This document shows, piece by piece, positions 35,730 to 43,986 of a DNA stretch of 64,000 nucleotides (the stretch's first letter is position 1; every line of letters starts with the position of its first letter). The position numbers and the translations under genes are program-made. Source of the DNA: Methylococcaceae bacterium (lineage in GTDB: Bacteria > Pseudomonadota > Gammaproteobacteria > Methylococcales > Methylomonadaceae); assembly GCA_021647585.1 (NCBI GenBank), contig JAKIUK010000008.1, positions 1 through 64,000 of the forward strand, given 5' to 3'. The notes beneath the pieces were generated by a model. It ran no database searches, had not been told where the DNA came from, and saw nothing but the letters and a program-made list of their open reading frames with translations.

Positions 35730-36388
35730 TTTTACTCCCACAAACGGGTATCGAAGTCTTCATTATAAGAATAGTATTAAAAGTATAGATCTCTTCTGTT
35801 GAACGCGCTCAGAATATGTTCAGCAACCAACTGGCGCATCGCTAATTAGGAAAATGTCACAATGTAAAAAAATAATAATAGGATTCATTTATCTTTAAGG
35901 CATCTTTTTGCTTTTAATGCAAATCGAGTTATAAAAGTTATTCTAACTATATTTAGTCGGCTGAGTATAAAATTTCCGTAATTAAAATTTTTCCTCAGTT
36001 TGATGGATATAGAAAATTTATCCTTATAAAGTATAGGGTTTAAAACCATATCTACAGCGAGAGTCCTTTTTTCAACATTTATTTTCTTTAAACATATTCC
36101 CAAAAACAAAATATTTTACATGGCTATGAACTAACCCCAGGTTGGGTTGAAAATAGGTTCATAATTAGCTAAACAATTTTCAGCGTGGAAGTGAGGCTTT
36201 TGCCTCGCCTGAATCATGCCAGACTAAAGCCTCACTTCCAAAAGATAAACTGTGATTTGAATATAACTATGATATTTTTTTATAATTACCGCATGTTCTA
36301 ACCCGAGACCACGGATATCACACAAGTCAAAATATTATTTTTTAACTGATTTTGATGCTAAACTGAACAAAAAATATGGATGCTCTCT
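35730..36388. other. Gap with a palindrome
   Basis: No convincing gene. TGGAAGTGAGGCTTT (36186-36200) and AAAGCCTCACTTCCA (36226-36240) form a perfect 15-bp inverted repeat separated by 25 bases, resembling other dispersed palindromes in the window. The rest is AT-rich with no recognised RNA. Confidence 0.6.
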
Positions 36389-36913
36389 ATGCAACTTACT
36401 GTTACAGTGTTAGGAAACAAATCGGCCCACTTTATTGCTGAAATTCTAGCAGCCATTTCTAGCTGTAATTGCAGTGTCTTAGAACTCAGATTATCACGTC
36501 TTGCACAATCAACTGCGTCCTATTTGTTAGTGGACGGTAATTGGAATCATATCGCTAAACTAGAATCCATTCTCGATAGCCTGCAAAATCGTCTGGAAAT
36601 ACATATACAGACTATAAGACCCGAAAGCAGTTATAAAAAGAATGATGGTATTCCGTATTCTCTGGAAACCATTTCACTTGATCGTAACAATGTAATAGAA
36701 GACATTACTGCTTTTTTATTTGAACGTGAAATTGTTGTAGAAGAAGTCAATGCCAGTTGTTACCAGGCGCCTTATATCCAGACCCCAATGTTTTCAACAA
36801 AATTCATCCTGCTAATTCCTCCCGAAGTACGTTTACTTGCTTTGCGGGAAGAGTTTCTTGATTTTTGTGATCACTTAAATATAGACGCCATTATTGAACC
36901 CATAAAACGATAA
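36389..36913 (+). CDS. gcvR: GcvR-like ACT-domain regulator
   Basis: About 174 residues with two ACT domains: LTVTVLGNKSAHFIAEILAA with CNCSVLELRLSRL, then ISLDRNNVIEDITAFLFE with IVVEEVNASCYQAP and STKFILLIPPEVRL. E. coli GcvR represses the glycine-cleavage operon through GcvA. The gene is directly followed by bcp with one base between, the same order as E. coli gcvR-bcp. The ATG at 36389 is preferred because GGA precedes it; an ATG three codons earlier is also in frame. Confidence 0.85.
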   Translation: MQLTVTVLGNKSAHFIAEILAAISSCNCSVLELRLSRLAQSTASYLLVDGNWNHIAKLESILDSLQNRLEIHIQTIRPESSYKKNDGIPYSLETISLDRNNVIEDITAFLFEREIVVEEVNASCYQAPYIQTPMFSTKFILLIPPEVRLLALREEFLDFCDHLNIDAIIEPIKR

Positions 36914-36914
36914 C

Positions 36915-37385
36915 ATGACTAAAATAAGTATAGGCAAGCCCGTTCCTTCCTTCGAAGCTGATTCAACTGGAGACACTCCTTTTCAACTTTCAGAATACCA
37001 GGGGAAAAAAATAATCATTTATTTTTATCCAAAAGATAACACGCCCGGCTGTACTCAGGAAGGAAAAGATTTTCGAGATAATATTGAACAATTTAAAGCA
37101 CTTAATACCGTTATATTTGGAGTTTCCAGAGACAGCGTTAAAGTACACCAAGGATTTAAAACCAAACAGGAATTTCCTTTTGATCTATTATCAGATAAAG
37201 AAGAAAAACTCTGCCAGTTATTTGATGTTATCAAAATGAAAAACATGTACGGCAAGCAAGTACGAGGCATTGAACGCAGTACTTTTTTAATTGATGAAGA
37301 AGGTATTCTGATTCATCAATGGCGTAAAGTTAAAGTTAAAATTCATATAGATGAAGTATTAGAAAAAATTACCGAACTATCCTAA
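36915..37385 (+). CDS. bcp: Thioredoxin-dependent peroxiredoxin Bcp/PrxQ
   Basis: Reduces hydrogen peroxide and organic peroxides. 156 residues, typical of the atypical 2-Cys PrxQ group. The peroxidatic Cys lies in YFYPKDNTPGCTQEGKDF, then VIFGVSRDSVKVHQGFKTKQ, FPFDLLSDKEEKLCQLF (a further Cys) and GIERSTFLIDEEG. The usual resolving Cys five residues after the peroxidatic one is replaced (CTQEGKDF has none), so this may be a 1-Cys-like version. It is cotranscribed with gcvR. Confidence 0.95.
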   Translation: MTKISIGKPVPSFEADSTGDTPFQLSEYQGKKIIIYFYPKDNTPGCTQEGKDFRDNIEQFKALNTVIFGVSRDSVKVHQGFKTKQEFPFDLLSDKEEKLCQLFDVIKMKNMYGKQVRGIERSTFLIDEEGILIHQWRKVKVKIHIDEVLEKITELS

Positions 37386-37546
37386 GAAGTGAGGATTTTA
37401 TTGTATCCAATTAGTAAGTTGGTTACGCAACAACGAAAACTGTTACAACCTACTATATTTACCCATCGACCCGATATTGCTAGAATACAAGGCAATTACT
37501 CAAGTTTTTCCTGTACATTCCCTTTTTTTCCTTTGAGAGAAATATT

Positions 37547-38962
37547 ATGAATATCCAATCAACAGGCAATAAAAAACTTTTTGTTTTAGATACTAATATA
37601 TTGATGCACGATCCTTCATCAATATTTCGATTTCAAGAACATAATATTTTTATCCCGATGATTGTTTTAGAAGAACTTGATCGAAGTAAAAAAGGCCTAT
37701 CCGAAGTATCTCAAAATGTCCGTCAAGTCAGTCGTTTTCTTGATGAATTAATTCAGGGTGCCAATCAAAAAACGATTAATGATGGCCTCCTTCTATCGCG
37801 TATAGAGCATGGACCCAATACAGACAGCATCTTAGATGGTCGACTTTATTTTCAAACCAGCCAGTTATCATCGTTATTACCTGATAGCATGCCTGGGCAT
37901 ATTGCAGACAATTCAATACTCAATGTTGTTTTGGCACTGGTAAAAAAACATCCTGACGTTAAAGTTGTTTTGGTATCAAAAGATATCAATATGAGAATCA
38001 AGGCTGCAGCTCTTGAACTCAATGCAGAAGATTACCATAATGACCAAACACTTGAAGATATAGACCTACTTTATAGTGGAGCGACGGCCTTACCTAATGA
38101 TTTTTGGGATGTTCATGGTAATAAAATGAAGTCATGGCAAGAAGAAGACCGAACTTTCTACAAGCTAACAGACGCGCTGGTTACTGACTGGTACCCAAAC
38201 CAATATCTCTATATGGAAAATGAATCAAATTTTGAAGCGATTGTCAGATTTTGTGATGGAGAAACCGCTACCCTGGAATTGGTTAAAAACTATCGAAATA
38301 AACATAATAATACTTGGGGAATTACTGCTAAAAACAGGGAGCAAAATTTTGCACTCAATGTATTATTAGATCCAGATATAGATTTCGTGACATTACTCGG
38401 TACTGCTGGCACGGGTAAAACATTACTGGCCCTTGCAGCAGGCTTAACCTTGACTATGGAACACAAGACCTATCAGGAAATTATAATGACTCGAGAAACC
38501 GTTCCTGTTGGTGAGGACATTGGTTTTCTTCCTGGTACAGAAGAAGAAAAAATGGCTCCCTGGATGGGTGCTTTAATTGATAATCTGGAACTACTAGGGA
38601 GTCGATCAGGAAGCAATGAGTGGGAGCAGGGAGCGTCACATAACATTTTGATGAACCGGGTAAAGATCAGATCATTAAACTTTATGCGAGGACGTACATT
38701 TCTTAATCGCTATCTTATTATTGATGAAGCACAAAACCTGACATCCAAACAAATGAAAACACTCATTACCCGTGCTGGACCAGGAACAAAAATCATTTGT
38801 ATAGGCAACCTGTCTCAAATTGATACACCTTATCTAACTGCCACCACATCAGGTCTAACATACGTAGTTGACCGTTTTAAAAACTGGCAACATGGCGCAC
38901 ATATTACATTGCGTAGAGGAGAGCGCTCCCGTCTGGCTGATTATGCTTCTGATATTCTTTAG
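37547..38962 (+). CDS. PIN-PhoH ATPase (YlaK type)
   Basis: 471 residues. An N-terminal PIN nuclease-like domain (FVLDTNILMHDPSS, IVLEELDRSKKG, DNSILNVVLAL, LVSKDINMRIKA with spaced Asp residues) is fused to a PhoH-type RNA-helicase-like ATPase. The ATPase carries Walker A GTAGTGKTLLALAAG, RETVPVGEDIGFLPG, Walker B YLIIDEAQNLT and the final GERSRLADYA. PIN-PhoH proteins are thought to be RNA unwinding and cleaving enzymes. It stands alone after gcvR-bcp, with AGAAATATT upstream of the ATG. Confidence 0.95.
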   Translation: MNIQSTGNKKLFVLDTNILMHDPSSIFRFQEHNIFIPMIVLEELDRSKKGLSEVSQNVRQVSRFLDELIQGANQKTINDGLLLSRIEHGPNTDSILDGRLYFQTSQLSSLLPDSMPGHIADNSILNVVLALVKKHPDVKVVLVSKDINMRIKAAALELNAEDYHNDQTLEDIDLLYSGATALPNDFWDVHGNKMKSWQEEDRTFYKLTDALVTDWYPNQYLYMENESNFEAIVRFCDGETATLELVKNYRNKHNNTWGITAKNREQNFALNVLLDPDIDFVTLLGTAGTGKTLLALAAGLTLTMEHKTYQEIIMTRETVPVGEDIGFLPGTEEEKMAPWMGALIDNLELLGSRSGSNEWEQGASHNILMNRVKIRSLNFMRGRTFLNRYLIIDEAQNLTSKQMKTLITRAGPGTKIICIGNLSQIDTPYLTATTSGLTYVVDRFKNWQHGAHITLRRGERSRLADYASDIL

Positions 38963-38984
38963 GAATGAGGATTTATGTAGGACA

Positions 38985-39045
38985 GACTTCAGTCCGCACA
39001 ACCGCTGTTAACAATTAATATTGTTTGCCATAGCGGACTGAAGTC
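38985..39045. repeat. Inverted repeat with GACTTCAGTCCGC arms
   Basis: GACTTCAGTCCGC (38985-38997) and GCGGACTGAAGTC (39033-39045) are exact inverted repeats between the convergent PIN-PhoH and AI-2E genes. The right arm continues with a second CATAGCGGAC/GTCCGCTATG palindrome. It could act as a bidirectional terminator or be a mobile palindrome. Confidence 0.7.
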
Positions 39046-39111
39046 CGCTATGGCAAAAGTTGATTCATGTCTAAGGCTAAGATTTCTCGTTTCACTCACA
39101 ATGACATGTTT

Positions 39112-40209
39112 TTAAAAAGAAGTATCCAACCGGCTTTCGACTATAGTTGGCCACGCATTTAAAATAGCTTTAACTGTAGTCGCGAGTGGAATTGCAAAAA
39201 ACACCCCCCAGAAACCCCAAAACCCGCCAAAAAACAAAATAGCCACAATGATAGCAACGGGATGTAAATTAACCGCTTCTGAGAATAGCAAAGGAACCAA
39301 AACCACTCCGTCAATGGCTTGAATAATTGAATAGGCAATCGCAACATATAAAAACTCATCCGCAGTGACTCCCCACTGCATAATGGCAACCCCTAATACC
39401 GGAAATGTCACTAATGTAGCACCTACATAAGGTATTACCACTGAAAGCCCCATTAATACAGAAAGTAAAATGGCATAATTCAAACCTAATAGTGTATATG
39501 TCAGATAACTGGCAGAAGCAAGAATGATGATTTCTGTAAATTTACCCCGTACATAATTTGCTATTTGCATATCCACTTCTGCCCATACCCGGACAGTCAG
39601 GCTCCTGTCTCTAGGCAAAAAATTAACAAACCATGCAATCAGTGTTTTTTTATCTTTCAGGAAGAAAAAAACCATCAGTGGCACCAGAAACAAATAAACA
39701 ATTGCAGTGACCAGTCCCACTACCGAGGCAGCTGACATAGAAATCAATTCCTGACCGTATTTCAACAACTCATCCTGCAGAGAGATCATAATCCCCCTGA
39801 TATTGTCTTCAGAAATATACTGAGGATGAAGTTCAGGTAAACGCATAATATCTGCCTGCGCACTTTTGATAATATCAGGAATTCGCTGAACCAACTGAAC
39901 CGCCTGAACTGAAACCATAGGCATTAATACAAATAGAACTAAGCCTAAACAGGTCATAAACCCGGAAAAGACTATATATACAGCTGCCATTCGCGGTAAT
40001 TTTTTTTCTAACTTAGAAACAATACCCTGTAGTAAATACGCCAATATAACTGAAGCAAATACGGGCATCAAAATATCTGACAAAGTGTAGATAAGAACAA
40101 AGCCAACAATTAAAATCAAAGCCAATGCAATAGCTTGCGAATTTGGCAAAAAACGCTTAAAACTTTCTCTAATAAAGCGAAAATTGGAAATATCAGATTG
40201 TGAATTCAT
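39112..40209 (-). CDS. AI-2E family transporter (PerM-like)
   Basis: 365 residues and about seven membrane helices. The AI-2E/PerM family pattern is seen in IYTLSDILMPVFASVILAYL, PLMVFFFLKDKKTLIAWFVNFLPRDRS, ANYVRGKFTEIIILASASYL, LNYAILLSVLMGLSVVIPYVG and VLVPLLFSEAVNLHPVAIIVAILFFGGFWGFWGVFFAIPLA. Substrates in this family include ions, and the autoinducer-2 role is not general. In E. coli perM also lies near bcp and gcvR, so the neighbourhood is conserved. Convergent with the PIN-PhoH gene. Confidence 0.92.
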   Translation of the reverse strand: MNSQSDISNFRFIRESFKRFLPNSQAIALALILIVGFVLIYTLSDILMPVFASVILAYLLQGIVSKLEKKLPRMAAVYIVFSGFMTCLGLVLFVLMPMVSVQAVQLVQRIPDIIKSAQADIMRLPELHPQYISEDNIRGIMISLQDELLKYGQELISMSAASVVGLVTAIVYLFLVPLMVFFFLKDKKTLIAWFVNFLPRDRSLTVRVWAEVDMQIANYVRGKFTEIIILASASYLTYTLLGLNYAILLSVLMGLSVVIPYVGATLVTFPVLGVAIMQWGVTADEFLYVAIAYSIIQAIDGVVLVPLLFSEAVNLHPVAIIVAILFFGGFWGFWGVFFAIPLATTVKAILNAWPTIVESRLDTSF

Positions 40210-40324
40210 ATTTTTATAGTTATTTTTCTATTCACTAAATTTAGGGCGGTGGAAACAAACAATCCCATATCCTTAATAACTAAGGAAGGAAGGCATACAA
40301 TAATTCTCAAAAATAAACATAAAC

Positions 40325-40487
40325 TAAGGAATGGGCACGAAATAACTTGAGCAAATAGCGAAAGATTTTTGTTCATCATCAAGGCGCACAAATATGAGCA
40401 TAGCAGGCTATGTGATTGTTTGTGCAACGCAGAGGATGGGCAAAAAGATAAGCTAGTTGCTCAAGTTGTTTCATGCACATTCCTAAG
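40325..40487. repeat. Palindromic dispersed element, copy 3
   Basis: The outer arms CTAAGGAATGGGCACGAAAT (from 40324) and its near-inverse ending in TTCATGCACATTCCTAAGG pair, as do ACTTGAGCAA and TTGCTCAAGT. The inner part has GATTTTTGTTCA and the GAGCATAGCAGGCTATGTGA core, collinear with copy 1. It lies just upstream of the AI-2E gene. Confidence 0.7.
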
Positions 40488-40597
40488 GCATAAATTCGTC
40501 AAATATTTTCTAGCATTTGTCTTCTAATGGTAACCTATTCTACATCAATGAAAAGCATTCCATGCTTTTAAATATTGGCATTATATTTTCCCATAGC

Positions 40598-40632
40598 AAA
40601 AAAATTAAACAGGAATGTCCTTCCTGTTTAAT
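40598..40632 (-). terminator. Rho-independent terminator after the basic secreted gene
   Basis: On the minus strand ATTAAACAGGAA and TTCCTGTTTAAT pair around GGACA and run into TTTTTTTG. It is about 70 bases past the stop of the 40704-41195 gene. Confidence 0.8.
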
Positions 40633-40703
40633 TTGTTTACCCTTGAATGTGTCACTTCATTACCGATAACAAGCCGTGTTTAAGTCACAACTTCTAATTC
40701 CGA

Positions 40704-41195
40704 TCAAAATCTAAAATAGAAGCCCGCTGAATAATCCGTATTTGCTCTCGTTAACATGTTGTCATTTGTATAATAACTTTGATTATCTGTATATGACTGA
40801 TAATTATGCTTATACTCCCGATCATCATATCTTCCTCTATGCGCATAACGGTCATTATGCTTCAAGATTCTTATTTTCTCGCTCACATAGTCCAAATATT
40901 CCATTACACATCTTTTATCTGCATGACTTAAATAATGACGCCGACTTATATGTCTGATTTGTTTTGCTACACGCCTTTGTTCACGGCGTAATTTTTTAAC
41001 TTCTCTATGTGTTAACTGCCCTTTATGTATCCCCCTCTCAATACGTGAATCCTGTCTATGCTGGCGACGCTGCACATCTTGCCAAAAATATGAATTATTA
41101 TATCCTCGATCTCGATGTTCAGAATGTTCCCATTCTTCTGCATGACTAGCCCAAGGAAAAGACATTAATATAATTGCTAGAGCTAACATTTTCAT
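40704..41195 (-). CDS. Small secreted basic protein
   Basis: 163 residues, not recognised. A signal peptide covers about 1-19 (MKMLALAIILMSFPWASHA). The mature part is rich in Arg, His, Tyr and Asp, with EVKKLRREQRRVAKQIRHIS followed by HYLSHADKRCVMEYLDYVSE, which resembles the heptad-like helices of small periplasmic stress proteins. It ends in NTDYSAGFYFRF with a C-terminal aromatic residue. Its composition resembles the 11197-11823 protein. A clean terminator follows. A stress or metal-related role is possible but unproven. Confidence 0.75.
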   Translation of the reverse strand: MKMLALAIILMSFPWASHAEEWEHSEHRDRGYNNSYFWQDVQRRQHRQDSRIERGIHKGQLTHREVKKLRREQRRVAKQIRHISRRHYLSHADKRCVMEYLDYVSEKIRILKHNDRYAHRGRYDDREYKHNYQSYTDNQSYYTNDNMLTRANTDYSAGFYFRF

Positions 41196-41284
41196 AACTT
41201 TCTCCTACTGTTTCAGTGTTGTTTTATGTTGGGTTTAGAATATCGTACTGACACTGAATAATAACTGAACAACGTTTAATTAAA

Positions 41285-41322
41285 ACAAAAAAAACCTCCT
41301 GAGGCGATACCAAAGGAGGTTG
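41285..41322 (-). terminator. Rho-independent terminator for a small membrane ORF
   Basis: On the minus strand AACCTCCT and AGGAGGTT form an 8-bp stem with a 14-base loop and run into TTTTTTTTG. It lies about 55 bases after the stop of the 49-residue frame at 41376-41525, the only gene it could serve. Confidence 0.8.
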
Positions 41323-41375
41323 AGCTTCGCAGTATTAACTATCTGCTTTCACAACGAGGAGGTAATGAAACGGGT

Positions 41376-41525
41376 TTAATCTAATCTTTCTGTTAAAAAC
41401 ATGTTACTAAACAAGGCGGCTGCACCAAACATAACTGTTGAAATAATAAATGCGCCTGAAATAAATCCCCACATTCCTGTAATGAATAGTAATCCAATCG
41501 CTATATCTTCTTTTTTGCCTGCCAA
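41376..41525 (-). CDS. Possible 49-residue membrane protein, TTG start
   Basis: A short minus-strand frame would start with TTG at 41525 and encode MAGKKEDIAIGLLFITGMWG, then one long hydrophobic stretch and SNMFLTERLD before the stop. The only in-frame ATG starts are inside the membrane span, so a TTG or a longer non-ATG start is needed. A strong terminator immediately downstream on the same strand supports real transcription. Not recognised as a known family. Confidence 0.4.
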   Translation of the reverse strand: MAGKKEDIAIGLLFITGMWGFISGAFIISTVMFGAAALFSNMFLTERLD

Positions 41526-41820
41526 ATCTGTTATAAAACCGTGTCGTCTTAAGATTAAATGTGTTAAAGGTAAACAAAATCACCTTAAAGTTGCTGCATA
41601 GTTTACCTGTTCTCTGTACTTAAACAATATAGCCAATTATTGATTTATTATTTCCTTTTTGTTTACAATATAACTAATTCACCCTCCTCCTTAAGCTTTA
41701 AAATGTCTTTGTAATTGCAAAAAGCGCTCAATTTAAGCGATAATAACTGGTTACACTATTTAATAAGCAACACAATAGACATCCGCTTGTCTAAGTGGAT
41801 TGTATATTTTGGATGATACT

Positions 41821-43218
41821 ATGAAAAAAACGATGTACGAAAAGATCTGGGACAGCCATCTTGTGGTTGAAGCGCCAGGTCAAGCCCCTTTACTTTATGT
41901 TGATCGTCATTTGATGCATGAAGTGACCAGCCCTCAAGCATTTGAAGGATTAAGACTTGCTAATCGTAAGGTGCGTAACCCTCATAGTATTTTAGCAACA
42001 ATGGATCACTGTGTTCCAACTAAAGACAGGGATTTACCTATTGCTGACCCTATTGCAAAAAAACAAATAGAAACCATGGCAGATAACTGCCAGGAAAATG
42101 GGCTTAACCTTTATGATATGAAAAACCCAAATAATGGCGTTATTCATATTGTTGTACCAGAACATGGTTTTGTTCACCCAGGCATGGTAGTTGTTTGTGG
42201 TGACAGCCACACAGCAACTCACGGTGCATTTGGTGCACTCGCTTTTGGAATCGGCACGTCAGAAGTAGAACATGTAATGGCAACTCAAACATTGCCCCAA
42301 ATGAAATCGAAAACCATGCTGATCCGCATTGATGGTGCTCTGTCAAAATTTGCTTCAGCAAAAGATATTGCTCTGGCCATTACCGGTAAAATCGGTACCG
42401 CTGGTGGAACAGGACATGTTATCGAATATGCAGGTGAAGCTATTACCAAGCTGTCTATCGAAGGCCGAATGACACTTTGCAACATGGCGATTGAAGCCGG
42501 TGCTAGAGCAGGTTTAGTTGCTCCTGACCAAAAAACCTTCGATTACTTACAAGGCCGTGAGTTCGCACCTTCAGGTGAAAACTGGGATAAAGCGCTCGCT
42601 TACTGGAAAAGTTTGCCTAGTGATGAAGGTGCAGAATTTGATACTATTGTTACATTGAATGCCGCTGATATTGAGCCTCAAGTAACCTGGGGAACATCAC
42701 CCGAACAGGTAACAGGCATTACCAATGTCATCCCTGCCCCAGAGGATTTTGACGATGAAATCAAACGTCAAGCCTGTGAAAATGCTTTAAATTATATGGA
42801 TCTAAAGGCGCATACAAAAATTACTGACATTCCTGTTGATCTGGTTTTTATTGGCTCCTGCACCAATGGTCGTATTGAAGATTTTCGTATAGCGGCTGAT
42901 ATCACCAAAGGAACTAAAGTTGCTGATAATGTAACAGCAATTGCTGTTCCCGGTTCTTATCACGTTAAACAACAGGCTGAAGATGAAGGCCTGGATAAAA
43001 TATTTATTGATGCGGGTTGGGAATGGCGCGAGCCTGGTTGCTCAATGTGCCTGGCAATGAACGGTGATGAATTAACTGTAGGACAACGTAGCGCATCAAC
43101 TTCAAACCGAAACTTTGAAGGTCGCCAGGGCAAAGGTGGACGCACACATCTAGTGTCTCCTGCTATGGCGGCTGCGGCAGCTTCTGCCGGTCATTTTGTT
43201 GACATACGAAACATTTAA
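41821..43218 (+). CDS. leuC: 3-isopropylmalate dehydratase large subunit
   Basis: With LeuD it isomerises 2- to 3-isopropylmalate using a [4Fe-4S] cluster. About 465 residues. Features are MYEKIWDSHLV, LLYVDRHLMHEVTSPQAFEG, ATMDHCVPT, GDSHTATHGAFGALAFGIGTSE and cluster Cys in FIGSCTNGRIEDF and EPGCSMCLAMN. The ATG at 41821 is chosen because an ATG further upstream (41800) would add residues unlike the family. The 295-base gap upstream shows no leader peptide or T-box that I can recognise. leuD follows after 18 bases. Confidence 0.96.
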   Translation: MKKTMYEKIWDSHLVVEAPGQAPLLYVDRHLMHEVTSPQAFEGLRLANRKVRNPHSILATMDHCVPTKDRDLPIADPIAKKQIETMADNCQENGLNLYDMKNPNNGVIHIVVPEHGFVHPGMVVVCGDSHTATHGAFGALAFGIGTSEVEHVMATQTLPQMKSKTMLIRIDGALSKFASAKDIALAITGKIGTAGGTGHVIEYAGEAITKLSIEGRMTLCNMAIEAGARAGLVAPDQKTFDYLQGREFAPSGENWDKALAYWKSLPSDEGAEFDTIVTLNAADIEPQVTWGTSPEQVTGITNVIPAPEDFDDEIKRQACENALNYMDLKAHTKITDIPVDLVFIGSCTNGRIEDFRIAADITKGTKVADNVTAIAVPGSYHVKQQAEDEGLDKIFIDAGWEWREPGCSMCLAMNGDELTVGQRSASTSNRNFEGRQGKGGRTHLVSPAMAAAAASAGHFVDIRNI

Positions 43219-43236
43219 AGTACAGGAATAAATACT

Positions 43237-43848
43237 ATGGAACCATACAAAAAACACGAAAGTATTGCTGCACTGATGAATCGCAGCAATGTTGATACCG
43301 ACCAGATTATTCCTAAGCAATTTTTGAAAAAAGTTGAACGCACTGGGTTTGGAATACACTTGTTCCATGATTGGCGCTTTAACGAAGATGGTAGCGATAA
43401 TACTGACTTTGAACTTAATAAACCGGCATTTAAAGATGCACACATCCTGGTAGCTGGCGATAATTTTGGCTGCGGCTCTTCACGGGAACATGCCCCTTGG
43501 GCTATTGCTGATTATGGATTTAATACCATCATCTCTAGCAGCTATGCTGACATCTTCTACAACAATTGTTTTAAAAACAGCATATTGCCTATTATTGCCA
43601 CTAAAGAACAGCTGGCTAGCTTGATGGACGAAATAGCAGCAAATGAAGGCGTACGCTTTGTGGTTGACCTTGAGAATCAGGAATTAACAACTCCTGCCGG
43701 CAATGGATTCAAATTTGAAATCGATCCTTCCCGTAAAGAAAATATGATTAAAGGCCTGGATGATATAGGGCTAACACTTACGCATATTGCTGAAATTGAT
43801 CAGTATGAAGAAAAGCACAAACAATCCTACCCCTGGCTTTGGGCTTAA
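43237..43848 (+). CDS. leuD: 3-isopropylmalate dehydratase small subunit
   Basis: Swivelling subunit of the isomerase. 203 residues: LMNRSNVDTDQIIPKQFLK, FGCGSSREHAPWAI and ISSSYADIFYNNCFKNSILP are all conserved. It is cotranscribed with leuC. A stem-loop follows before leuA. Confidence 0.96.
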   Translation: MEPYKKHESIAALMNRSNVDTDQIIPKQFLKKVERTGFGIHLFHDWRFNEDGSDNTDFELNKPAFKDAHILVAGDNFGCGSSREHAPWAIADYGFNTIISSSYADIFYNNCFKNSILPIIATKEQLASLMDEIAANEGVRFVVDLENQELTTPAGNGFKFEIDPSRKENMIKGLDDIGLTLTHIAEIDQYEEKHKQSYPWLWA

Positions 43849-43894
43849 TCCAAAACCCATCTTTTCATTTAGATACGTAGAGTAAACAAAGAAA

Positions 43895-43929
43895 CGTACC
43901 CAACAATACACAGTGTATTGCTGGGTACG
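43895..43929. repeat. Stem-loop between leuD and leuA
   Basis: CGTACCCAACAATACAC and GTGTATTGCTGGGTACG are near-perfect inverted arms (one mismatch) with a one-base loop. There is no T run, so it may be an attenuator-like or mRNA-stability structure rather than a terminator. Confidence 0.55.
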
Positions 43930-43986
43930 CATCGATTTCCCTAATCCATAATCATCAGCATTCTTTCGTTTTTCCAAGGCAAAAAC

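Noticed and set aside
35885..36109. Minus-strand 74-codon frame in the gap
   Set aside because: No ribosome site, low complexity and no recognisable domain; likely chance.
41401..41601. Plus-strand 66-codon frame
   Set aside because: It is the antisense of the hydrophobic minus-strand frame at 41376-41525, which has a terminator on its own strand.
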